NCBI RefSeq assembly: GCF_004117835.1 | Contig: NZ_SDSC01000001.1 | Location: 310,001-374,000, forward strand | Length of the DNA: 64,000 nucleotides | Origin: Macrococcus sp. DPC7161 | GTDB lineage: Bacteria; Bacillota; Bacilli; Staphylococcales; Staphylococcaceae | Direction of reading: 5' to 3' | Shown: piece after piece, positions 19,878-28,216 of the stretch | How positions within the stretch are numbered: position 1 is the first letter of the stretch | Layout: the number at the start of each line of letters is the position of its first letter | Notes under the pieces: generated by a model | Told to the model about the DNA's origin: nothing | The model's input: the letters and a program-made list of their open reading frames with translations, nothing else | Databases searched by the model: none | Program-made: the position numbers and the translations under genes

Positions 19878-20669
19878 ATGAGAATATTATTTATAGGTGA
19901 TGTTGTAGGCTCAATTGGTAGATCTATGCTTAATGAATATTTACCACAACTCAAAAAGAAATATGGACCGAATATTACGATTGTAAATGGTGAAAATGCT
20001 GCTCATGGACGCGGCATTACAGAAAAAATATATAAAGAAATGATGACGCTTGGAGTGGATTGTGTGACTTTAGGTAATCATACATATGGACAACGTGACA
20101 GCTATGAATTATTGGATAGTGATGTCAAAATGATTCGACCTGCAAATTATCCAGAAGAAGCACCTGGTGTCGGTATGAAGATTATTAAATTTAACGATAA
20201 AAAAATTGCGGTTATGAATCTACAAGGTCGAGCATTTATGCAACAAATTGATTGTCCATTTAAAAAATTTGATGCTTTATACGAAATGGCTAAAAAAGAA
20301 ACAGACTATATCTTTGTAGATTTTCATGCAGAAACAACAAGTGAAAAAGGGGCATTTGGCTATTATGCGGATGGCCGTGCAAGTGTGGTTGTAGGCACGC
20401 ATACACACATTCAAACGAGTGATAACCGCATTTTAAACAAAGGAACGGGCTTTATTACTGATGTAGGTATGACAGGTTATTATGACGGTATTTTAGGAAT
20501 TAATAAAGATGAAGTGATTCATCGTTTCTTAACGTCCATGCCAGTGAAACACGTTGTTCCTGAAAAAGGACGTGGTGTTTTAAGCGGTATATTTGTAGAA
20601 TTAAACACCGACGGCACAACTAAGAAAATTGAAAATATTTTGATTAATGATGATCATCCTTTAAGGTAG
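19878..20669 (+). CDS. ymdB: YmdB-family calcineurin-like phosphodiesterase
   Basis: A 263-residue two-metal phosphodiesterase. Metal-ligand motifs in order: FIGDVVG (Asp8), VNGENAAHG (Glu39/Asn40), LGNHTYG (Asn/His near 67-68), DFHAETTSEK and VGTHTHIQT (His pair). In Bacillus YmdB hydrolyses 2',3'-cyclic nucleotides and affects biofilm formation and RNase Y-linked gene control; that role here is inferred from the family. ATG follows TAAGGAGAT. It normally follows rny; here one gene is inserted between them. Confidence 0.92.
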   Translation: MRILFIGDVVGSIGRSMLNEYLPQLKKKYGPNITIVNGENAAHGRGITEKIYKEMMTLGVDCVTLGNHTYGQRDSYELLDSDVKMIRPANYPEEAPGVGMKIIKFNDKKIAVMNLQGRAFMQQIDCPFKKFDALYEMAKKETDYIFVDFHAETTSEKGAFGYYADGRASVVVGTHTHIQTSDNRILNKGTGFITDVGMTGYYDGILGINKDEVIHRFLTSMPVKHVVPEKGRGVLSGIFVELNTDGTTKKIENILINDDHPLR

Positions 20670-20702
20670 TTATCGGCCATTAGTATGATTTTTCAAATGT
20701 TC

Positions 20703-20736
20703 ACCACTTGTCTATGTGAAGATAGGTGGTTTTTTG
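20703..20736 (+). terminator. terminator after ymdB
   Basis: ACCACTTGTCT and AGATAGGTGGT pair (11 bp with two G-T pairs) around a six-base loop, then six T. Confidence 0.8.
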
Positions 20737-20773
20737 TTATATTAAATGAAGTGATTAACGTAGGAGGGTACTT

Positions 20774-22507
20774 ATGAAATCTCAAATTTCATGGAAAGTC
20801 GGCGGTCAGCAAGGTGAAGGTATTGAAAGTACAGGTGAAATGTTTTCAACTGCTTTAAACCGTTTAGGCTATTATTTATATGGATATAGACATTTTTCAA
20901 GCCGTATTAAAGGTGGACATACTAACAATAAAATTCGTGTATCAACAACACGTGTTCATTCAATTAGTGATGATTTAGATATTTTAGTTGCATTTGACCA
21001 AGAAACCATCGATGTAAACTATCATGAAATGAACGCAACAGGTATTATTTTAGCTGATAGCAAATTTGATCCAGTTGCACCTGAGGATTATGAAGGTAAG
21101 TTTATGCCGATTGCATTTACTGAAATTGCGAAAGATTTAGGAACTGCATTAATGAAAAACATGGTTGCAGTGGGTGCAAGTGCAAGTCTTTTAGGTATTG
21201 ACTTACATCACTTCGAAGTATTAGTTGATGATATTTTCGGTAAAAAAGGTGAAAAAATTTGTTCATTGAATAAAGAGGCACTTCATGCTGGATTTAATTT
21301 AATGGAACAAGAAGATTTCCATACATTTACGTTAGAACCATCGACTGAAGAAGGTCATTTATATATGATTGGTAATGATGCGATTTCACTAGGCGCATTA
21401 ACGGGTGGTGCACGCTTTATGGCAGCATATCCGATTACACCAGCGAGTGAAATTATGGAATACATGATTGATAAATTACCTCAGTTTGGTGGTACTGTGA
21501 TTCAGACGGAAGATGAAATTGCAGCTGCAGTAATGGCGATTGGTGTGAACTATGGTGGTGTAAGAGCATTTACAGCTTCAGCAGGACCTGGTCTTTCATT
21601 AATGATGGAAGCAATCGGTTTAAGTGGAATGACAGAACAGCCATTTGTTGTTATCAATACAATGCGTGGCGGTCCGTCAACTGGATTACCAACAAAACAA
21701 GAACAATCAGATTTAATGCAAATGATTTATGGTACTCACGGTGATATTCCGAAAATCGTGCTTGCACCAACAACAGCTGAAGATGCATTTTACTTAACTG
21801 CAGAAGCATTTAACTTAGCAGAACAATATCAATGTCCAGTCATTGTTTTAAGTGACTTACAATTATCAATGGGTAAACATACAGTACCTACACTTGATTT
21901 TGAACGCATTAAAATCGATCGAGGTAACTTAATTACTGAAGTTGAACCAACGGAAGACAAAGCATATTTCAAACGTTATGAAATTACGGAAAGTGGCGTT
22001 TCACCACGTGTCATTCCTGGTGTTAAAAATGGAATCCACCATGTAACAGGTGTAGAACATACAGAAGAGGGTAAACCATCTGAAAGCCCAATTAACCGTG
22101 CAAAACAAATGGAAAAACGTATGCGTAAAATTGAAGCATTAAAAATTTCAGAACCTGTTGTTTATAAAGAAAATCATCAAGATGCAGATGTATTAGTGAT
22201 TGGCTACTTATCAACATTCGGAGCAATTGATGAAGCAATTGAACGTATAGATGGCAAAGTGAATCACTTACACATTAAACAATTGCATCCATTCCCAACT
22301 GAACAAGTTCAAAATGCAATGAATCAAGCTAAAAAAATTATTGTTGCTGAACATAACTACGGTGGACAATTATCAAGCATCATTAAAATGAACACAATGC
22401 ATCAAGGTAAGATTACCAACTTCACAAAATATGATGGTACACCATTCTTACCAAAAGAAATCGAAGCAAAAATTAATGATGTCATGGCAGTAAAGGAGTT
22501 AATCTAA
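20774..22507 (+). CDS. korA: 2-oxoacid:acceptor oxidoreductase, alpha subunit (gamma-alpha fusion)
   Basis: A 577-residue subunit oxidising a 2-oxoacid (probably 2-oxoglutarate or pyruvate) to acyl-CoA with ferredoxin or flavodoxin as acceptor. The N-terminal gamma domain (about 1-190, VGGQQGEGIESTGE) is fused to the alpha pyrimidine-binding domain (about 195-430, GARFMAAYPITPASEIMEY and QTEDEIAA) and a C-terminal transketolase-like domain. AGGAGGG precedes the ATG. The next gene starts one base after its stop, so the two subunits are made together. The substrate is not settled by sequence. Confidence 0.88.
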   Translation: MKSQISWKVGGQQGEGIESTGEMFSTALNRLGYYLYGYRHFSSRIKGGHTNNKIRVSTTRVHSISDDLDILVAFDQETIDVNYHEMNATGIILADSKFDPVAPEDYEGKFMPIAFTEIAKDLGTALMKNMVAVGASASLLGIDLHHFEVLVDDIFGKKGEKICSLNKEALHAGFNLMEQEDFHTFTLEPSTEEGHLYMIGNDAISLGALTGGARFMAAYPITPASEIMEYMIDKLPQFGGTVIQTEDEIAAAVMAIGVNYGGVRAFTASAGPGLSLMMEAIGLSGMTEQPFVVINTMRGGPSTGLPTKQEQSDLMQMIYGTHGDIPKIVLAPTTAEDAFYLTAEAFNLAEQYQCPVIVLSDLQLSMGKHTVPTLDFERIKIDRGNLITEVEPTEDKAYFKRYEITESGVSPRVIPGVKNGIHHVTGVEHTEEGKPSESPINRAKQMEKRMRKIEALKISEPVVYKENHQDADVLVIGYLSTFGAIDEAIERIDGKVNHLHIKQLHPFPTEQVQNAMNQAKKIIVAEHNYGGQLSSIIKMNTMHQGKITNFTKYDGTPFLPKEIEAKINDVMAVKELI

Positions 22508-23371
22508 ATGGCTACTTTTAAAGATTTTAGAAATAATGTTAAACCGAACTGGTGTCCAGGATGTGGGGACTTCTCTGTACAAGCAGCGATACAAAAAGCA
22601 TGTGCTAACGTAGGATTAGAACCAGAACAATTAGCTGTAATCACAGGTATTGGTTGTTCTGGTCGTTTATCAGGATACATCAACTCATATGGTGTGCACT
22701 CAATTCACGGACGTGCTTTACCGATGGCACAAGGTGTAAAAATGGCGAACCAAGAGTTAACTGTTATTGCATCAGGTGGAGATGGAGACGGCTATGCGAT
22801 AGGTATGGGTCATACAATCCATTCCATTAGACGTAACATCGATTTAACTTACGTTGTAATGGATAACCAAATCTATGGATTAACTAAAGGTCAAACATCA
22901 CCAAGTTCAGCACATGGATTTGTAACTAAAACAACACCAAAAGGATCAATTGAAAAACATGTATCACCATTAGAATTAGCATTAACATCAGGTGCAACAT
23001 TTGTAGCACAAAGTTTCTCAAGTGATATTAAAGAATTAACAGCTATTATTGAAGCGGCAATCAATCATAAAGGATTTGCATTTGTTAATGTATTCTCGCC
23101 TTGCGTAACTTATAACAAAGTGAACACATATGAATGGTTTAAAGAAAACTTAACAAAATTAAGTGATATTGAAGGCTATGATAATAAAGATAAAAAACTA
23201 GCACTGAATACAGTCGTAGAACACAATGGATTAGTAACTGGTATCATTTATCAAGATACTGAAACAAAAAGCTATGCTGAACAATTAGAAGGTTATTCAC
23301 CATCATTAGCAAAAGAATCTATTGAGATGGATCAATCTAAATTTGAAGCATTAATGGCGGAGTTTAAATAA
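22508..23371 (+). CDS. korB: 2-oxoacid:acceptor oxidoreductase, beta subunit
   Basis: A 287-residue TPP-binding subunit partnering the product of the gene before it. N-terminal WCPGCGDF gives two of the cluster-type cysteines, and the TPP/Mg site is SGGDGDGYAIGMGH followed by VVMDNQIYGLTKGQ. Its start lies directly at the korA stop, after AAAGGAG inside korA. A terminator follows. Short form without extra ferredoxin domains, as in staphylococci. Confidence 0.9.
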   Translation: MATFKDFRNNVKPNWCPGCGDFSVQAAIQKACANVGLEPEQLAVITGIGCSGRLSGYINSYGVHSIHGRALPMAQGVKMANQELTVIASGGDGDGYAIGMGHTIHSIRRNIDLTYVVMDNQIYGLTKGQTSPSSAHGFVTKTTPKGSIEKHVSPLELALTSGATFVAQSFSSDIKELTAIIEAAINHKGFAFVNVFSPCVTYNKVNTYEWFKENLTKLSDIEGYDNKDKKLALNTVVEHNGLVTGIIYQDTETKSYAEQLEGYSPSLAKESIEMDQSKFEALMAEFK

Positions 23372-23379
23372 TACATATT

Positions 23380-23417
23380 AAGAGATTCAGACACACATTT
23401 GTCTGAGTCTCTTTTTT
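23380..23417 (+). terminator. terminator after korB
   Basis: AAGAGATTCAGACA and TGTCTGAGTCTCTT form a 14-bp stem with one G-T pair, then six T. Confidence 0.88.
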
Positions 23418-23426
23418 GTATTCATT

Positions 23427-23441
23427 GTGAACTTGGTTCAC
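23427..23441 (+). promoter_or_regulatory. perfect palindrome GTGAAC-3-GTTCAC, candidate operator
   Basis: GTGAAC ttg GTTCAC lies 14 bases upstream of a possible -35 (TTGATT at 23455-23460) of the hydroxyacid dehydrogenase gene. It has no T-run, so a protein-binding site is more likely than a terminator. The regulator is unknown. Confidence 0.4.
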
Positions 23442-23509
23442 TTATGTAGAAAAGTTGATTAAATCTTTGATAAACTTAATACAAATAATCAAAAGAGAGG
23501 AGCACTAAG

Positions 23510-24463
23510 ATGAAAGTATTAGTAGCAGGTGAAATTCCACAAAAAGGATTAGATTATTTAAATCAACATTTTGATGTAGATGTATTTGAAGGCACAAAAT
23601 TAATTACAAAAGAAGAATTAATCACGCGAATTAAAGACAAAGATGCATTGGTGAGTCTATTATCTACAAGTGTAGATAAAGAAATCATAGATGCTGCACC
23701 AAATTTAAAAATCATTGCCAATTATGGTGCGGGATTTAATAATATTGATTGTGACTATGCAAGACAAAAAGATATTGACGTAACAAATACACCGAAAGCG
23801 TCTACAAACGCAACAGCTGATTTAACAATGGCGATTTTGCTTGCAAGTGCACGACGTGTGGTAGAAGGTGATAAATTATGCCGTACTACAGGTTTTGATG
23901 GCTGGGCGCCTTTATTCTTTAGAGGTCGTGAAGTATCAGGGAAAACGATTGGTATTATTGGTTTAGGAGAAATTGGTCAAGCTGTGGCGAGAAGAGCAAA
24001 AGGATTTGATATGGAAATCCTTTATACAGGACCAAATCGACATGTTGATCGTGAAGAAGCGACAGGTGCGAAATATGTATCTCTTGAGACATTATTAAAA
24101 GAATCAGATTTCATTACAATCAATGCAGCCTATAAACCATCTATGGCGCATATGATTGATAAAGAGCAATTAGAAATGATGAAACCAACAGCATATTTAA
24201 TCAATGCTTCACGAGGACCAGTAGTGCATGAAGCGGCATTAGCAGATGCACTAGAAAATAAAGTCATCGAAGGAGCAGCACTCGATGTTTTTGAATTCGA
24301 ACCTGAAATCAATGATCGATTAAAAAAATTAGACAATGTTGTCATCACACCACATATCGGAAATGCAACATTTGAAGCAAGAGATATGATGGCTGATATC
24401 GTAACACAAAATGTATATAAGAAGTTAAATGGAGAGAAACCGGATTATGTTGTGAATGCATAA
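23510..24463 (+). CDS. D-isomer-specific 2-hydroxyacid dehydrogenase
   Basis: A 317-residue NAD(P)-dependent dehydrogenase. The Rossmann domain has GIIGLGEIGQAVARRAKGF; catalytic Arg (INASRGPVV), Glu (FEFEPEIN) and His (VITPHIGNAT) are in the expected order. It fits the glyoxylate/hydroxypyruvate reductase or D-lactate-type branch; which 2-ketoacid is reduced cannot be told. AGAGAGGAGC precedes the ATG. Single gene, with a possible operator palindrome upstream; the thiamine operon follows. Confidence 0.88.
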   Translation: MKVLVAGEIPQKGLDYLNQHFDVDVFEGTKLITKEELITRIKDKDALVSLLSTSVDKEIIDAAPNLKIIANYGAGFNNIDCDYARQKDIDVTNTPKASTNATADLTMAILLASARRVVEGDKLCRTTGFDGWAPLFFRGREVSGKTIGIIGLGEIGQAVARRAKGFDMEILYTGPNRHVDREEATGAKYVSLETLLKESDFITINAAYKPSMAHMIDKEQLEMMKPTAYLINASRGPVVHEAALADALENKVIEGAALDVFEFEPEINDRLKKLDNVVITPHIGNATFEARDMMADIVTQNVYKKLNGEKPDYVVNA

Positions 24464-24507
24464 TGAAATGAATGGATAAACTTCATAATGCAATACCTTA
24501 TATACTT

Positions 24508-24516
24508 TGATATACT
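24508..24516 (+). promoter_or_regulatory. extended -10 of the thiamine operon
   Basis: TGATATACT (TG, one base, TATACT) lies about 22 bases upstream of the riboswitch, as expected for a start just before it. No clear -35. Confidence 0.4.
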
Positions 24517-24537
24517 TAATAAAAATAATAATTAAAA

Positions 24538-24618
24538 ACACTAGGGGAGTTTTACTGAGATTGGACATTGTCCTAAACCCTTATAACCTGTCTAGGTAAT
24601 GCTAGCGTAGGGAAGTGT
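24538..24618 (+). ncRNA. TPP riboswitch (THI element)
   Basis: Conserved THI-box segments are in order: GGGGAG, CTGAGATTGGA, ACCCTTATAACCTG, GGTAATGCTAGCGTAGGGAAGTG-like 3' segment. The outer stem pairs the first and last parts. It binds thiamine pyrophosphate and shuts off the downstream ABC operon, here through the terminator at 24629. Confidence 0.93.
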
Positions 24619-24628
24619 GCCTTTTTGG

Positions 24629-24657
24629 ACACGACCTTATTAGGTTGTGTTTTTTTA
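24629..24657 (+). terminator. riboswitch expression-platform terminator
   Basis: ACACGACCT tatt AGGTTGTGT stem with seven T, placed between the TPP aptamer and the first gene's ribosome site: transcription stops when TPP is bound (family knowledge). Confidence 0.85.
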
Positions 24658-24671
24658 TTGGAGGAGAAAAA

Positions 24672-25673
24672 ATGAAAAAGTTATTAGTTGGTGCAAGTTG
24701 TGCGATTTTACTTGCAGGTTGTGGTGCAAATGGCACGGATAAGAAAGCAGAAAAGAATGAAAAAGGCTTAAAAAAAGTAACGTTAATGTTAGATTGGACA
24801 CCTAACACGAATCATACAGGTATTTATGTTGCGAAGGCGAAAGGTTATTTTAAAAATCATGGTTTAGATGTTGAGATTAAGACGCCTGGTGATGTGACTG
24901 CGGATCAATTGGTTGCTGCTAATAAAGTGCAATTTGGTATTTCTGCTCAAGAACAAGTGACGCAATCTCGTACTGAAGGTGTGCCAATTAAATCGATTGG
25001 TGCGATTATTCAACATAACACTTCAGGATTTATGAGTTTAAAGGATAAAAATATTAAATCTCCTAAAGACTATGAAGGTAAAACTTATGGTGGATGGGGT
25101 GCGCCAGTTGAAAAGCCAATTATTAAAGCTTTAATGGATAAAGAAAATGCTGATGTTGAGAAAACAAAAATTGTAAATATGGGTAGTAGTGATTTCTTCA
25201 CAGCTTCGAAAAAGAATATTGATTTTGCGTGGGTATACTATGGTTGGACTGGTATCGAAGCGAAAACACGTAATATTGATGTGAATATGCAATATTTAAT
25301 TGATTATGATAAAAAGTTAGATTATTACACACCTGTTATTATTGCGAATGAAAAATACATTAAATCAGATAAAGATACTGTAAAAGCATTTATGGCAGCT
25401 GTAAAAGAAGGTTATGAATATAGTATTAAACATGATGCAGATAGTGCGAAGATTTTAATGGATCAAGCACCAGAGTTAAAGAAACAAAAGCAATTGGTAA
25501 TGGATTCTCAAAAGTATTTATCTCCAAAATATAAAGATGATGCAAAGTCTTGGGGGCTTCAACAAGAAAAAGTATGGGCAAATTATGCACAGTTTATGAA
25601 AGATAATAAAGTCATTAAAAAAGATTTCAATGCTAAAGATGCATTTACAAATGAGTTTGTGGAGGAAAAATAA
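24672..25673 (+). CDS. thiamine-precursor/thiamine ABC transporter substrate-binding lipoprotein (ThiY/NMT1 type)
   Basis: A 333-residue lipoprotein with signal peptide and lipobox LLAGC, lipidated Cys at 17. The NMT1/ThiY domain starts with LMLDWTPNTNHTGIYVAKAKGYF. Family members bind hydroxymethylpyrimidine derivatives such as FAMP, or thiamine. ATG 24672 follows GGAGGAG; the upstream in-frame extension would run through the terminator hairpin and is rejected. Under TPP riboswitch control, first gene of a four-gene operon. The exact ligand is not settled. Confidence 0.9.
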   Translation: MKKLLVGASCAILLAGCGANGTDKKAEKNEKGLKKVTLMLDWTPNTNHTGIYVAKAKGYFKNHGLDVEIKTPGDVTADQLVAANKVQFGISAQEQVTQSRTEGVPIKSIGAIIQHNTSGFMSLKDKNIKSPKDYEGKTYGGWGAPVEKPIIKALMDKENADVEKTKIVNMGSSDFFTASKKNIDFAWVYYGWTGIEAKTRNIDVNMQYLIDYDKKLDYYTPVIIANEKYIKSDKDTVKAFMAAVKEGYEYSIKHDADSAKILMDQAPELKKQKQLVMDSQKYLSPKYKDDAKSWGLQQEKVWANYAQFMKDNKVIKKDFNAKDAFTNEFVEEK

Positions 25674-25954
25674 TGAACACGATTATGAGTATTCAAATCA
25701 TTCCTAAAACAAAGACGGATGCGATTCCTTTTGTTGATGCTGCCATTCAATTGATAGAAGATTCAGGTTTGAAATATCACGTGAATCCTTTAGATACTAC
25801 GGTTGAAGGTGATATGGACAGTTGTTTAAAATTGATTAAATCGATGAATGAATTAATGATTGAAAAAGGTTCGGATTATGTCATCACACAAGTGAAGTTT
25901 TTATACAGTGAACAATTTACAATGGATAATTTGACTGAGAAGCATAATGGCTAA
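25673..25954 (+). CDS. thiamine-binding small protein (MTH1187/YkoF-like, DUF77)
   Basis: A 93-residue cytoplasmic ferredoxin-like protein of the family that binds thiamine or related pyrimidines. The pattern MSIQIIPKT ... YHVNPLDTTVEGDMD ... YVITQVKF is typical. The start overlaps the last base of the preceding TAA (TAATG) and follows GGAGGA. Lying between transporter components under a TPP riboswitch, it probably buffers or delivers the imported substrate (inference). Confidence 0.82.
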   Translation: MNTIMSIQIIPKTKTDAIPFVDAAIQLIEDSGLKYHVNPLDTTVEGDMDSCLKLIKSMNELMIEKGSDYVITQVKFLYSEQFTMDNLTEKHNG

Positions 25955-26687
25955 ATTTTTAAAGTTTTTAGTAACATTAATTATTGTGCTTATCATATGG
26001 GAAGGGTGTGTACGTATTTTACAGGTGGATGCGTACACATTACCTGCACCGAGTGTGATTTTTGCAACTTTTTTTAATGATTTTAATGAATATAAAGTTC
26101 ATTTAATACCGACGATTCAATTGGTTATTTTAGGATTATTTTGTTCAATCATTTGTGGTGTTGTCTTTGCTCTAGTCTTACGTATATTTTCTTTTTTACA
26201 TGATTTTATTTATCCTTTTTTAATTATTAGTCAGAATATCCCTGTCATTGTCATTGCACCATTATTGGTGATTTGGTTTGGCTTTGGTCTTTTACCAAAA
26301 TTGATTGTCATCACACTCGTATGTTTCTTTCCGATAACGGTTAGTTTATTAGAGGGATTTGAAAGAACAGATAGAGATTTATTAAAATACATGCGTATGA
26401 TGGGGGCTTCTAAACTTCAAATTTTTACGAAGTTAGAGTGGCCAAATGCTATGCCATATTTCTTTAATGGATTAAAAATTGCAGGCACATATTCTGTTAT
26501 GGGCGCCATTATTTCAGAATGGATTGGTAGTGACGCAGGGCTTGGTAAATATATGATTATTTCACAACGTGCCTTTATGGTAGACCGTGTATTTGTAGCA
26601 ATCATTTGGATTGTTATTTTTGCTTTACTGATTTTTTTAATCATATTGGCGCTACAAAAATTAGTGATGAGGTGGTCAAATGATTAA
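25947..26687 (+). CDS. ABC transporter permease of the thiamine/precursor system (ThiX-like)
   Basis: A 246-residue permease with about six membrane segments. The EAA loop contains MRMMGASKLQIFTKLEWPNAMPYF, contacting the ATPase. It overlaps the previous gene by 8 bases and the ATPase gene by 8 bases, so all four genes are coupled. Family: BPD_transp_1 as in taurine/NMT1-type importers. Confidence 0.89.
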   Translation: MAKFLKFLVTLIIVLIIWEGCVRILQVDAYTLPAPSVIFATFFNDFNEYKVHLIPTIQLVILGLFCSIICGVVFALVLRIFSFLHDFIYPFLIISQNIPVIVIAPLLVIWFGFGLLPKLIVITLVCFFPITVSLLEGFERTDRDLLKYMRMMGASKLQIFTKLEWPNAMPYFFNGLKIAGTYSVMGAIISEWIGSDAGLGKYMIISQRAFMVDRVFVAIIWIVIFALLIFLIILALQKLVMRWSND

Positions 26688-27390
26688 TCAATCCGTTTTA
26701 CAATTAAATCAAATAGGGCATCGTTATGATCAAACATATGTGATAAAGGATATTCATTTAAATGTACAGGATGGCTCATTTATATCTATTATTGGACCTT
26801 CAGGAAGCGGGAAAACAACGTTACTTAATATTATTGGTGGCTTATTGAAACCTACGGAAGGCCAAGTGTTATATCGTGGAAAGGATGTAAGTGGGCAAAC
26901 AGGATTTGTCAGTTATATGCCACAAACGCATTCGCTAATGCCTTGGCGAACGGTTTATGACAATATTAAATTAGCTAGTGAAATTACGCATCAACAAAAT
27001 GATATTGATGCATTAATTGAACGTGCAGGATTTACAGATATTAAAGATAAATTGCCTTCAGCATTGTCTGGTGGTATGAAACAACGCGTTTCATTTTTAA
27101 GAGCATTAAACAGTCAAAATGAAATATTGTTATTAGATGAGCCATTTTCCGCTTTAGATGAGCTTACTAAATTTGATATGCAACAATGGTTAAAGACCAT
27201 TTTGCAAGCGACGCATAAAACGGTTATTATGATTACGCATAATATTGAAGAGGCAATTTTACTAAGTGATGAAGTTTATTTATTGAATGATAAGCCAGCT
27301 CATTTAGTACAACAATTTCATACGTCTCACATTAATGGGGTCAATACAGAATTAATAGAAATGAAAGAAACCATTCGCACATTATTATAA
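26680..27390 (+). CDS. ABC transporter ATPase of the thiamine/precursor system (ThiZ-like)
   Basis: A 236-residue ATPase: Walker A GPSGSGKTT, signature LSGGMKQRVSFLRAL, Walker B ILLLDEPFSALDE and the H-loop MITHNIEEA are all intact. It ends the riboswitch operon, followed by a hairpin that faces the convergent dedA gene. Confidence 0.9.
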   Translation: MINQSVLQLNQIGHRYDQTYVIKDIHLNVQDGSFISIIGPSGSGKTTLLNIIGGLLKPTEGQVLYRGKDVSGQTGFVSYMPQTHSLMPWRTVYDNIKLASEITHQQNDIDALIERAGFTDIKDKLPSALSGGMKQRVSFLRALNSQNEILLLDEPFSALDELTKFDMQQWLKTILQATHKTVIMITHNIEEAILLSDEVYLLNDKPAHLVQQFHTSHINGVNTELIEMKETIRTLL

Positions 27391-27412
27391 TGGGTGAATG
27401 GTTTCTTTTTTT
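27364..27412 (+). terminator. terminator of the thiamine operon
   Basis: AAAGAAACCATTC and GAATGGTTTCTTT pair around a loop of about 18 bases that includes the ThiZ stop codon; seven T follow. Its inverse lacks a comparable T-run, so it serves mainly the plus strand. Confidence 0.7.
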
Positions 27413-27417
27413 ATGAT

Positions 27418-28065
27418 TTATTTTTTCTTTGTAATCATCGGTTTAATGACACCGATGATTGCAGGTAGTGCAGAGATTAAAATGATTAATATTAAAACGA
27501 TTTCGAAATTTTTCTTAACAAATGGAATATTTCCAAAGAAGAATCCACCTGCTAAACAGATACCTACCCATAGAATTGCACCTACAACATTGTAAGTAAC
27601 GAAATATGAATATCTCATTTTTGATGCACCGGCAACGAATGGGATAAATGTTCTAATGAAAGGCATAAATCGAGCGATAACGATTGTTTTACCACCGTAT
27701 TTGTTAAAGAAGTGTTCCGCTTTATCTAAGTGCTCTTTCTTAATATATTTACCGAATTTAGGGTGATTACTTACACCTAATCCAACGGCTTTCCCAATGT
27801 GATAGTTTACAGTATCGCCTAAAATTGCTGCGATTGTTAATGTTATAAATAGGACCCATATATTAAGTGCGCCTTGTGGTGCTAACGCTGCAGCAGCGAA
27901 TAGCATTGAATCGCCAGGTAAAAATGGCATGATAACAAGTCCTGTTTCAATAAATACAATTGTAAAAAGAATGGCATATGTTAATGTACCATAATCCTTT
28001 ACAATATTAACCAAGTGTTGGTCAATATGTAAAATAAAGTCCATAAGTTGTGAAATAATTGACAT
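27418..28065 (-). CDS. DedA-family membrane protein
   Basis: A 215-residue integral membrane protein of the SNARE-assoc/DedA (VTT) family. Characteristic residues are FIETGLVIMPFLPGDSMLF and the central GGKTIVIARFMPFIRTFIPFVAGASKM. About five or six membrane segments. DedA proteins flip undecaprenyl phosphate or phospholipids and support envelope homeostasis (family knowledge); substrate here unproven. The ribosome site on the minus strand is TTGGAGTA. It is convergent with the thiamine operon and has its own promoter. Confidence 0.9.
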   Translation of the reverse strand: MSIISQLMDFILHIDQHLVNIVKDYGTLTYAILFTIVFIETGLVIMPFLPGDSMLFAAAALAPQGALNIWVLFITLTIAAILGDTVNYHIGKAVGLGVSNHPKFGKYIKKEHLDKAEHFFNKYGGKTIVIARFMPFIRTFIPFVAGASKMRYSYFVTYNVVGAILWVGICLAGGFFFGNIPFVKKNFEIVLILIILISALPAIIGVIKPMITKKK

Positions 28066-28102
28066 GATTTACTCCAATTCAAATTTTTTAATAATCTTTA
28101 TT

Positions 28103-28131
28103 ATTATAAGGTGAGAATATATTGGATGCAA
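28103..28131 (-). promoter_or_regulatory. dedA promoter
   Basis: On the minus strand TTGCAT (28131-28126), 17-base spacer and a consensus TATAAT (28108-28103), about 40 bases before the ATG. Confidence 0.7.
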
Positions 28132-28216
28132 ATAATAAACCATCAATAATAGAAATATGGCATAATAGATTAAAAGGAATAAATTAGTACGAATTTTCAA
28201 ATAATAGAGGTGTTTT

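Noticed and set aside
27398-27595. 65-residue plus-strand frame over dedA
   Set aside because: Complement of dedA, no ribosome site, and it lies over the thiamine operon terminator.
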